The notes beneath the pieces are model-generated. The model was not told where the DNA came from. It was given only the letters and a program-made list of their open reading frames with translations, and did no database searches. Of a DNA stretch of 64,000 bases, positions 54,943 through 64,000 are shown piece by piece. This DNA is from Acanthosoma haemorrhoidale (taxonomy: Eukaryota > Arthropoda > Insecta > Hemiptera > Acanthosomatidae): assembly GCA_930367205.1 (NCBI GenBank), contig OV884009.1:103065189-103129188 (forward strand), in the 5' to 3' direction. A program made the translations under genes and the position numbers. Each line of letters begins with the position of its first letter. Position 1 is the first letter of the stretch.

Positions 54943-55932
54943 GGTAAGACGGGATACAAACAGTGCTGCTCAAACAAATGCCGAGGAGAGGGATAGTACA
55001 ACTAGCAAACTTATACAACCCCTGTATAAGATTGCGGTATTTTCCTGACACATGGAAACAAGCCATCATTCCGCCAGAACAGACTGGATTTCAGTCCAGT
55101 ATGAGCGCAGAGCGCCCCCTTCTGAAGGTACAGTCAGAGGCTAGCCATAACATGAATACAAACATAGCCACGGCTATGATTTCGATTAACTGCACAAAAG
55201 TATTCGACTCGGTGTCTCACGGGACACTGTGTCAAATGCTCTGTGACCGGGAATGCCCGGAACAATTCTATTCAATTTTGGATAGCTTCCTGAAAAACAG
55301 ATCGTTGAGGGTGCGGGTGGGTGATATCTTCTCCGAAGCTGTGCCACAGACCTGTGGAGTACTCCAAGGAGCCGTCTTATCCCCTGTACTATTCAACGTA
55401 TACACGTCTGAAATTGTCGGTGCCTGGTACAAAAATACCACAGTTACTGCTTTCGCAGATGACATAGCGGTGTACAGTAGCAGCGTGAGCACCAAGGTAG
55501 CTCTAAAAAAAGGCTGAAGTAGCCTGTAATCAGATCAGTGAGACTCAGAGAGATTGGGGAGACTCAATATCTCTGTAAACGCGGGTAAGACTATCTGCGT
55601 AATTTTCTCTTTCCAAAAGGGAAAAAGCTCACTACCTACTAGTTACATGGTAAGAACAGAGGAAAATGCACCAGCCAACAACCTGCTATATCTGGGAATT
55701 AAAATGGACTGACACCTCTATTTTAGTAACCATTTTACGAAGAAGTTGAAGCAAACTCGCACGAAGTCTTACGGGCTTACGCATTTATTGACTTCCCCCA
55801 ATCTATCACTGCGTCTGAAGCTATTGATTTACTCAAACCTACACTGCTGTATGGTGCACCACTTTTTCGTCATCAGACGTATACGAAAGTTCGGCGACTC
55901 AACCAATTCCAAAACGGTATACTGATGAAAGT

Positions 55933-55935
<3 letters not shown>
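54943..55935 (+). pseudogene. Jockey ORF2 (RT to post-RT region)
   Basis: Reads QMPRRGIVQLANLYNPCIRL, RYFPDTWKQAIIPP, then after an internal deletion EQTGFQSSMSAERPLLKV, then MISINCTKVFDSVSHG (motif A), TCGVLQGAVLSPVLFNVYTS (motif B) and FADDIAVYSSS (catalytic FADD). After a stop near 55,517 the remainder continues in other frames through LYLGIKMD and THLLTSPNLSLRLKLL to 55,930, where a CT microsatellite interrupts it. This is Jockey-clade RT. RT motifs 1-2 are deleted and frames are broken. Confidence 0.8.

Positions 55936-55937
<2 letters not shown>

Positions 55938-55993
<56 letters not shown>
55938..55993. repeat. (CT)28 microsatellite
   Basis: Pure CT dinucleotide run of about 56 bp at the junction between the plus-strand Jockey ORF2 and the minus-strand Gypsy element. 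Confidence 0.95.
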
Positions 55994-55997
<4 letters not shown>

Positions 55998-56099
55998 GTA
56001 TTGAGTCAAGGTCTTCCGTGTTATTGATTTTGATTACAAGTCTATTTTTATTGAATGATTTAGTATCAATTAATTCTGTTAAACCTTTCTTTATCATAA

Positions 56100-58900
56100 G
56101 TTAGATGACTTTTGCACAGTAGCTCTACAACTACTTGCTCGATCAATTTCTATAGGGATTTCATTTTCAATTCCGGGATAATAGTTTTCTTTTTGTAAGT
56201 CTTGTATTTAGGCATCATAGTCAAGGCTCAACAGGTAGAATTCCTAATCCGTCAAAGTCCATATCACTGTCAATGTAATTCATATCATCCGTGTGTAAGT
56301 CATTGTGGTTTCTTGAAAGCGCGTCTGCTACTAGGTCTGTTTTACCTGGAATATGGCCTATGCAGAATTCAAATTCACAAAGTTTCCATATCCAGTTAAT
56401 TCTTGTATTTACGTTCTTGATGGTAAAAATCTATTTCAATGGTTTCGGGTCTGTCTGTAATAAAAGTCTTTTCCCGTAGAGGTACGGTTTAAAGTGTTGT
56501 ACTGACCACACATCAGTCAATAATTCTTTCTCAATTGTTGAGTAGAATGCGTATGCTGCAGGGTGTTCTACGTTGTTGTCATCCTTTTGTGATAGAACTG
56601 AGCCTATAACTTTATTACTAGCGTGAGTACGAATTTTTTATTCCTGTCTGGGTATGCAAGTATAGGAGCGTTTGTCATTAGTTCCTTCGACTGGTCCCAA
56701 GCTTCTTTGATTTATTTAATCAAATAGTCGTTTCTATGTAAGGATTTGGAATAGGTTTTGTTAAGTTTCCATAATTTTAAATGAATTTGCGGTAATAACC
56801 AGTAATTCCTAAGAATCGTTTTGTTGATTATTCGTCTTTAGGATAGGTAGTTTTTTCTATGATTTCTATCTTCCGTGGATTGGTGTAACAATTTAACCTA
56901 GAAATGGTAACTTAGTTTTGAAGAACTCTATTTCGTGTAACTGTATCAATAGGGCATGCTATTCTAATTTTCTAAAAATATTTTCAAGATGTTGTAAATG
57001 TCCTTCTATTATTGGAGTATATAATTATACCGTCAATATAGACTATAGCGTTCGGTACATAAGCTATCATCATGTACATAGCGGCTTTGCTATTGAGTCT
57101 TCGTCCATCTCTATCTGGTGGAAACCAGATGCCAAGTCTATTGTCGAAAATATTTTTTCTCTTTACAATTTACTCTTTTAGTCTTCAATATTTGGGAATG
57201 GATATTTGTCTTTTATAGTTGTCACGTTAAGTTTTCGATCTTCAATTACCATGCGTATCTTTTTAATACCTGATGCGGCCATCTTATTCCGCACAATCCA
57301 TGCAGGGGAATTGTATGGTGAATAACTTTTACATATGATATTATTTTGTAATAACTTTTGTACTTCTTCGTTTATTTGCTTAGTAAATTGTATTGGATAT
57401 CTATACTTTCGCTTATAACATGGTGATTCATTTTTTGTTATTACTTTATGTTTTAATAAATTTGTCAAGCGTAATTTTTCTTCATCAGTTTTTATTATTT
57501 TTGTAGTATTTCGATTCCGTTTTAATTAATTTAGAAATTTCGGTTTGATCGTCTCGAGTTAATAAAGTTCTCTTCCAAATTTCTTTTGGTTTTTTTTCCA
57601 TTCCGATCTCGTGTTTGTCACAGTTGATATGAACTTTAAGTTTTTTCATTGTTTCGAAGCCTGACAGGGCATTGAAAATTTAACATGATGATTGATTCCA
57701 AGCAAGGGATAGAGGTCAATTATAGCTCCTGTGTGCCATCTACTCGCCCTGGTAGGGTTTTCATGACAAATTCTTCAGAAATAATTTGACATCCTTCCGG
57801 TAAAGATGTCAGTGCCACTAAACCATTTCCATCTGGCGTATTCCTTCTTTTGGAGCAATGAATCGAAGTAATTAAGGGCATATTCGGCTCCACATTGAGC
57901 GGTGGATCTTCGCTGTTCTGTCCGAATTCTAAAAATGTTCAAATATTGTTTCTATATAATTTGGGTTTTCGGTTAACTTTGCAATTTGTCTGTTTTTGTC
58001 ATCGTTTTCTGTATAATGAACGCGCTCACTGGCGGTTCTGATTGGTACAGTCTGGTCTCCCTGTGTTTGTTGGGTTTCTCGTCTTATTATTAAAGTATTA
58101 CCGTTAGTCATTGGGTCTCCATTGTTTATTAAAGTGTGCATTTTCGTTTCTTTGATAATTACTGTATTGTTGTTGAAGTTGGCGTTTTTGTCTATCATTA
58201 TTCTCGAATATTTTATGGTAGTTAGGGTCAACATTGTTTCCTTTGTAATTTGAAGTGTTTGGTCTATTACTTGTATCGTGAGATTAGGCCATATATATTG
58301 TCTTTTTGACTTCTTTTAATGTTTCTATACCATCGTTCATGAGGATATTTTTAAGTGCTTTCGTATTTCTTTCATTCGTTTGTAATTTGTTCGTCACAAC
58401 AGGTCATTTTTATTTTGTCTCCTTCTGCTAAGCGATCGTCAGTAAATATTGGTCCATTTAACTCGTCACGCATACGTATGAGTGTGAATAAAATCCATGA
58501 GGTGTTCGCGTGGCTTCATACTAGTTGCATAAAGGTTTAGCATGCATGTTGCTAAGGTTTTATTGTCACGAAACGCGTTTTTTGTAATATCCGGAAATTC
58601 TCCGATGCTATTGTAGTGTCTGTCGGCTACAATAAGCAGCTTCTCTTACCAATTTGTTATTTGTGTGTTGTAATGATTGTTTTGTGTTATGTACTCTGTT
58701 TGTATGAACGTCCGTACATATATGTTGTAATACATAGTTATTGTTATTGATAAATTGGACTATATTGTGTGGTTTACCGTCAAATTCAGATATTAACTTT
58801 TAATATACTATTTAGATCTGATGGTCCAATTATATAATTTTCCATTGGAAAAGTGGAATAGCTATTATCTGTGGTAATTTCAGTTGATGTTTCTTCTACT
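56100..58900 (-). mobile_element. Ty3/Gypsy element, gag-protease-RT-RNase H, reverse strand, decayed
   Basis: On the minus strand, high to low coordinate: Gag-like sequence (about 58,600-58,240, FPDITKNAFRDNKTLATCML and MRDELNGPIFTDDRLAEGDK), an Asn/Gln-rich linker (57,929-58,234), a protease/linker zone (57,540-57,900), RT (57,470-56,750) and RNase H (56,700-56,200). Frames are interrupted many times. The RT resembles Drosophila 17.6/297-type elements and the fragments at 9.7 kb and 63.7 kb. Integrase and LTRs were not found adjacent. Confidence 0.7.
56200..57468 (-). pseudogene. Gypsy RT/RNase H pseudogene
   Basis: The longest open part (57,468-57,178) reads YRYPIQFTKQINEEVQKLLQ, NNIICKSYSPYNSPAWIVRN, IRMVIEDRKLN and YPFPNIED, the conserved RT N-terminus. 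After a stop come NRLGIWFPPD and VYIDGIIIYS, where the catalytic YxDD has become YIDG, then KRFLGITGYYRKFI and PIPNPYIETT. RNase H follows (SYRLSSIT, then a YALTMMPKYKTYKK tail). Dead copy. Confidence 0.75.
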
Positions 58901-58968
58901 GGAGGAGTAAGAATAAGTCTTCCTTTTCGTATTAGTGTTATACAGTCGTTGATGGATGTCATTAATGG

Positions 58969-59346
58969 TCATGTATATAGTTGTAGGCCAATAAATGTGT
59001 ACAGAAGAATAATTAGCACAATAAAGGTTTCTTCAGTGACGTGAAACCTCTTTTCTTCCTTCCATGTCCTGTGAGATCTAAAAGATTTATAGATCTCGGT
59101 CGCCTGGTAAGAGTTGTTGAAACAACTAGGTACCCAATATCGATGACGCCCTTTCCTGTAGTCTGTCCTGCCAGAGGTATTTCTTCGGATCGTCTCAAGG
59201 CTATTGATAGATGTCTTGCTGTCCGTTGCTAAACGAGGGATCTCGAGTAGGGGACTATCACAATGTCTCTCTACCTTCAGTACCTTTTGGTTCCATGTTC
59301 GACGGGTGGTAGTTAAAGAATCTCCATGTAATGGACTCTTTTTCAA
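58969..59346 (-). CDS. Unidentified 125-residue ORF with C-terminal membrane segment
   Basis: The minus-strand ORF is basic and Arg/Ser/Thr-rich (LTTTRRTWNQKVLKVERHCD) and ends in a hydrophobic stretch FIVLIILLYTFIGLQLY that could span a membrane. It lies just upstream (minus strand) of the Gypsy gag. A retroelement envelope C-terminus belonging to a neighbouring element is possible, since those end in such a helix, but no other envelope feature is visible. It may equally be chance. Confidence 0.25.
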   Translation of the reverse strand: MKKSPLHGDSLTTTRRTWNQKVLKVERHCDSPLLEIPRLATDSKTSINSLETIRRNTSGRTDYRKGRHRYWVPSCFNNSYQATEIYKSFRSHRTWKEEKRFHVTEETFIVLIILLYTFIGLQLYT

Positions 59347-59461
59347 AAGTTTAATTCAAAGAATACAGTGTAGATAAAACAAAAAATATATACAGCAATT
59401 ACAACATGTGAGTGAGGCGTTAAGTGAGAAGAAACTGAATTAGGGATATTTATATTTATAA

Positions 59462-59768
59462 GAGTGCTGATGCTGGGAACAAGTGTGATTCCTTAACTGT
59501 CGGGTCAATTGAAAATTTATTATTAAACCTCATCAAATTCGTGGGCATATGGGTATGAGCAAATCATATCGTTACATTAAGAAAATTAAAGAATAATGTC
59601 ATCGAAGTAATTCGACGAGAGCAACACCTACCAAGTTTGTAAAATTACTAACAAAACTCCTCATGACAATTACATTTATTTGGGAAATCCTGGGTATTTA
59701 TAAGATCTATTGTCACGGGATGTGAGTCAGTGCTGATGCTAGGAACAGGCTGTGCGATTCCTTAACTG
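59462..59768 (+). mobile_element. Gypsy integrase fragment between two ~40-bp direct repeats
   Basis: AGTGCTGATGCTGGGAACAA...ATTCCTTAACTG at 59,462-59,499 recurs at 59,728-59,768. Between them is a decayed integrase zinc-domain segment (LIKFVGIWV, FGKSWV) homologous to 38,780-38,970, sharing CAAATTCGTGGGCATATGGG. The repeats may be remnants of LTR-adjacent sequence. Confidence 0.5.
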
Positions 59769-59939
59769 AGGTTGTACTGAGTATGTGTTTTGTCTTTAGG
59801 AACAAGGTCTATTAGTACTTGCGTGTCTGCTGTGTGCATATTTTTGGCTGCCCCTACCTTAATTATTAGTTTGTTGACTGCAGGTGAGTTTATAATATTT
59901 TGCTTAGATTCACCAATGGTTAATACACAGTTCGACATA

Positions 59940-61200
59940 TACAGGTTGAAAGACCTTACTCCAAACGCGACATCGTCCAATGCCATAATTGTCAGGCATA
60001 TGCCAGCAAACCCCATTACATCCTCAACCACAAATTTCGCATATTTCCCCACCTTCAAACTCATCATATCTCACTATTAACTTCATTCCTTACAGAGTTC
60101 AGAACACTAAATACTTATCTCATTTTCTTTCTTACAAATCTTGTATCCTACCTTATCCCCGTAAAACAAAACATATAAGTGCCATCCTACGGACTCCTTA
60201 TGCATTCTTCTTAAGCATGCGAATGGGGTTCGGACCCACACAAACGAACTGCTAGCACTACTCCACTACAAGAACATGGAAGTGCATTCTCTCATTACTG
60301 AAACATGACTTACGAGTAAACGACCATTTAGGTCAACAGTACCAGACTTATCGAATTAATCACCCAGATGGAAGAGCACATCCAGGTACCACTTTCATTG
60401 TCCATTACTCCAATTGACATCACATAGTCTCTCAGTCCACAGCAGTGTCAATCAGCACCTACACTTTCCCCCTCACCCTAGCATCGGTGAATTGTCCTCC
60501 TAGTAAAGCCATTTTCGATTCCCGATTCATCTCCTTGCTAGACTCTATTGGGCATCGTTTTTTTTACCCCATACCCCGATATAACATCCTATAACCTTCA
60601 AAAACACCTTGATGAGATCGAGTATTGGTGCAACCAATGGCGGATAAAAGTTGATGAAGCAAAATATGCACACATTGCCTTTATCCTCAATGCTCTTTCT
60701 TACGTAAGCAACCATTAAACCCTTTATAACGGTTTTAAAATACCTTACCTCCTTGAACACATCCCTTCCAAGCTCATGAAATTCCATCGAAACCTATCCA
60801 GGTACCTTATCCCCTAGCACAGTCATTACACTGCTCACATCCCTATAATCCTCCTCGTAGACTAAAAGCGGTGGTGGCCTCGTGGCCTGTTATAAATACG
60901 TGACAGTGGGAGTCCTGCCAATGGCCAGTTTCTCCAATCATGTCTGTGGCTCTCGCACTCTTGGTCAGCCTCTACTGGCTCGTATCCGGCCGGTGACGCG
61001 GCTGACGTATCCCAAGACTTCGCTTCCTCATTCGCACGCGAGGGTTAACCATATGGATATGGGAGGTCTCTGGGCTGTTTGTAAATACTGTATGAATGAG
61101 GGAGTGAATGAAGAATTGTAAATATGGCATGAATGAGAACATTGAAGACAATTACTTATTGCCCAATAAGGCAGATTTTATCACAATAAAGATTTGATTG
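59940..61200 (+). mobile_element. Jockey element with large internal deletion, 3' end intact
   Basis: An ORF1 knuckle remnant (RDIVQCHNCQAY, 59,965-60,000) is followed by ORF2 endonuclease sequence in broken frames (GLRVNDHLG-type and LTLASVNCPPSKAIFDSRFI, 60,190-60,560). A jump over the whole RT leads to the post-RT region (HLDEIEYWCNQWRIKVDEAK across frames, 60,600-60,690), then the C-terminus and the non-coding 3' end with TTGCCCAATAAGGCAGATTT and AATAAAG at 61,190. This copy ties together the isolated ORF1, endonuclease, ORF2-end and tail pieces elsewhere in the window. Confidence 0.75.
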
Positions 61201-61329
61201 ATATTATTTTTTTATGACTATTTTGTCCTAAGACGATTAAATATAGCAGCTATAAGCCAGTTATGTAGTTTTCCAATAATTTTTCTCCATTTCTTTCTGT
61301 CCAAATAGCAAATAGATTTTTATCGAGAT

Positions 61330-61480
61330 ATCAGGTAACAATTTCCCTAAGACCACTCCAAAAACTGCCCCATCCTTCATTTATTTGGGGTGCACTTCCG
61401 CCAGCTTCTTACAGATTCCGTAGACCTCAAAGTGTCCCTAAAAACATCCCACGACCTATACAATGCAGTTATTTACAAAA
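61330..61480 (+). pseudogene. Jockey endonuclease-region fragment
   Basis: CTTCTTACAGATTCCGTAGA CCTCAAAGTG closely matches 11,194-11,230 in the Jockey fragment there, which is endonuclease-distal ORF2. It lies 130 bp after the end of the previous Jockey copy. Confidence 0.6.
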
Positions 61481-63725
61481 TTATTATCGTAGAGGTTTAT
61501 GTTGTTACCTATGTTGTGTTAATATAAAGGCAACCCTAGGACCGATTGTACCGCTGGTTCATTTACTACTCAGGTGTTATACATCAAATGTATAATACAG
61601 CTTACAAACACAAGGAACTCATAAAAACCTCAACAACATCAACGAATAAGCATTTCTGACTTGAATTAAAAAGTCAAACCCAATAAATATACCTTTTTTG
61701 TGACATTTATGTTTTATGGGCTTAGTATTTAGTATCTGTATACAGCAGCACCAGTTACACAATTACCTTTAATTGTGGCCTATTTTACTGCCTGGAGGTA
61801 AACACCACAGATTCAAAAGTGTATATATATATATATAAATAACTCCACCTATTTTTTAAGTCATAATGTCATTCTTCTGTCAAACTTAAGAATGTTTGTT
61901 TCGGTTCGAAATCAGATGCCTACATCTAATTTCTTCATCAAATCGTGAATGCGTATGCAAATATTATCATACCATCGTCAAATAAAAAAATGTGTTTCAT
62001 GTTCTTGATGGAACTTTCTGAAGAAATTTTTAAATAGAAATATTCCTCGATATTGTCTAAAAACTGAACATGCGTTATCGTATATGCATAAAATGTATCG
62101 GATTATTTTACCACTTAACCCCAGAATATTTTACTCAACGTTAAATTATGGTTAATTGTGTCAAATCCATATAAAAAATCAATAAGCTTTGCACAGATTT
62201 TGTTGTTGGAAATGAGCTGATTGTGTGTGCAAAGCGTCTATTGATGCTAAATGCAGAATGAGATTCGGGGACTATATTTGCATTTTTGACTCAAAGTGAA
62301 ATCCATCTGAGTAGCATTTGAGCAAATAAATATCTATAATTATCAATAAGGTACTTCGGTAGTTAACAACATCCTCATCTATATTCAGTGGTAAAACATT
62401 ACAGGAATGGGAAGTTTTTAGTGTGGATATCACATGTTATTTAAATTAATATTGTGACGTGAGGTTGACAATAATATTCTTCGCTATAAAATAAAAGGTA
62501 ATAGGCAACATTTTATTTCTGACATTGTAAATTACATTGAACAAGAAGGTTAAGTTAACTTAAGTTAACTAATTCTGTTACATAATATAATAATAGATTA
62601 TATTTTCACATTTCTTGGTTGTTAAAAAAAGTTCTTTGTTTTGATTTTACTTGGAAGATATGTTTATTAAAAGATTTTAGATGGCCTATATTATTAGGCT
62701 TGCATTGTGAGAAATTTAAATATTAATGATAATTAATTATTTTACAGTCTTGGTATTTGATAATTTGATTTAATTACTGATTTTTGTAATTTATTTGAAT
62801 TTGATATTAACTTAGCCTCGTGCTAGGCCAAACCTATAGCGTTCAAGTTATCTATCAACAGAAGTGTTTTTACTTTATACTGAAAAAAAGTAAATCTGCT
62901 AACAACCAACTGCACGAAGTCTGGGGTAGTGCGTTGATATTTCAGGCTAACCTGCCTACAGACTAAAATAATATTCTTATTTGACTCTTTTGTATGTATA
63001 ATTTATAAAACATTTTTTGAGTTGTTCATTTATTTAATCATTTATTCCAATTTGCCCTAAAGTATGATTCGTAGACGATTTACAGTGTTAATTAGTGAAA
63101 ACGTAACACACGCTAGACTGTAGTATTTACTTATTTTGGCAGCAGATCTGTAAACATTTCCATATTAGCCAAGTCACCGGCTACATTTTACCTGGAAAAA
63201 TGTCAGAAGTTGATGATTTTTTAAATATATTGCATGTTTGTATTGTGTGGTGTATAATTCCAGTTTTCCAATTCGAAAACCCTGTGCAAACTTCAGGGCA
63301 GCCAACAAAACTGAAATTTTCAGGCTTTTTTCATTTTTTTTGCTTATAACTCCTAATTGAAGCGTTCTTCTCCGAAACTCTTTAATAACAAAAGTTAAAG
63401 AGCATTAAATTTCCTACGATTTTCACTGGTTAAATATTTTTTAAAGCTAGTATACGTATCGAGATATTGCACTTCAAAGTTTCGAACAAATGTTCAAAAT
63501 ATCATAAAACTGCGACAATTCAGGTTTTTCCCTACTTACATTCATTTTTCAAAATTTCTATATGAATAACATTTAATAACCCTTAATTATCGGAATAAAG
63601 AACACAATAATCGATGTATTTTATAACAGTACTTAATACAAATTTATGCTATATGAGGACATATTAACTAAGTAGTTAATTTAAATTATTACAAATTAAC
63701 TATTAATATTAATTCATAAAACCGT
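61480..63725. other. No gene recognised
   Basis: Strongly AT-rich with a TA microsatellite near 61,821-61,838 and no coding signal on either strand. Confidence 0.5.
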
Positions 63726-64000
63726 TTCCGTTTTTCTGATGGGTCCATTTTCTTAGGAACTATCCACGTTGGGGAGTTGTACGGGGAATCACTTTCTCTA
63801 ATGACGTTATTTTTTAGTAGTTTGTCAATTTCTTCTTCTACGCCTTTCTTAAAATTTTGGGGATATCTCTAGTTTCTGGTATAAATCGGTTTGTCTGTGT
63901 TTAGTCTGATTTCATGTGTTAATATGTAGTGCTTTTGAGTTGTTCGTCTTCCGATTTAACAATTGATGGTATACAATCAATAGTTTGAATAACTTATCTT
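63725..64000 (-). pseudogene. Ty3/Gypsy RT N-terminal fragment, runs off window
   Basis: The minus strand gives ITHEIRLNTDKPIYTR-like sequence, a stop, then RYPQNFKKGVEEEIDKLLKN and NVIRESDSPYNSPTWIVPKK. This is the conserved start of Gypsy RT and the same block as 57,430-57,270. It breaks off near 63,725 after MDPSEKRKR. Upstream parts lie beyond the window end. Confidence 0.75.

Noticed and set aside
39793..64000. Search for a homeodomain (WFQNRR-type) exon to pair with the 39.7-kb exon
   Set aside because: None found by eye on either strand; later exons must be outside the window or the exon call is wrong.
1..64000. CRISPR arrays, rRNA, bacterial operons or phage genes
   Set aside because: No regularly spaced repeats, rRNA signatures or compact operon structure; the content is clearly animal genomic DNA.

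Overview
The window is AT-rich eukaryotic DNA, almost certainly from an insect genome. Nearly everything recognisable is a transposable element, and the mix is typical of insects: Ty3/Gypsy LTR retrotransposons, Jockey-, CR1- and R1-type non-LTR retrotransposons, and two kinds of Tc1/mariner transposon. There is no bacterial-style gene packing, no CRISPR array, no rRNA and no intact tRNA. I cannot name the species.

Layout. 1-5.6 kb: a nearly complete Ty3/Gypsy element (gag, protease, RT, RNase H, integrase, 3' LTR) that appears to have inserted into the integrase gene of a second Gypsy element. 5.6-8.0 kb: a reverse-oriented decayed Gypsy pol, then a reverse-oriented Jockey ORF1 split by an 886-bp solo LTR with a perfect 5-bp target duplication. 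9.7-12.0 kb: Gypsy RT fragment, a Jockey fragment with an internal in-frame duplication, and an LTR-like repeat. 14.2-14.7 kb: Jockey ORF2 end and a Jockey 3' tail. 18.05-19.4 kb: a second solo LTR (target duplication GTTAT) next to a 62-bp palindrome. 20.1 kb: relic of a BED/hAT-like zinc-finger ORF. 23.7-28.9 kb: Jockey, a hairpin-rich orphan segment, a CR1-like LINE and an R1-clade LINE, abutting. 30.98-36.2 and 44.3 kb: further copies of the LTR-like family, with an R1-type ORF1 near 34.5 kb. 37.4-39.1 kb: deleted Gypsy element with a tRNA-Pro-like primer-binding site. 42.0-45.8 kb: two mariner-type transposons and a duplicated 250-bp segment. 46-53 kb: repeat copies and Jockey 3' ends. 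54.6-61.5 kb: a short poly(A) insertion with target duplication, a Jockey ORF2, a reverse-oriented Gypsy gag-pol, and another Jockey. 63.7-64 kb: start of another Gypsy RT.

The one good candidate for a host gene is a short first coding exon at 39,709-39,792. It encodes an eh1-type Groucho-binding motif (SSFLIDDIL) of the kind found at the N-terminus of NK-like/BarH-like/Bsx-like homeobox proteins. A consensus splice donor follows at once, and a relatively GC-rich upstream region carries two CCAAT boxes. No homeodomain was seen in the window, so the remaining exons would lie beyond 64 kb and the repeats to the right would be intron. Most of the unannotated AT-rich DNA shows no coding signal.
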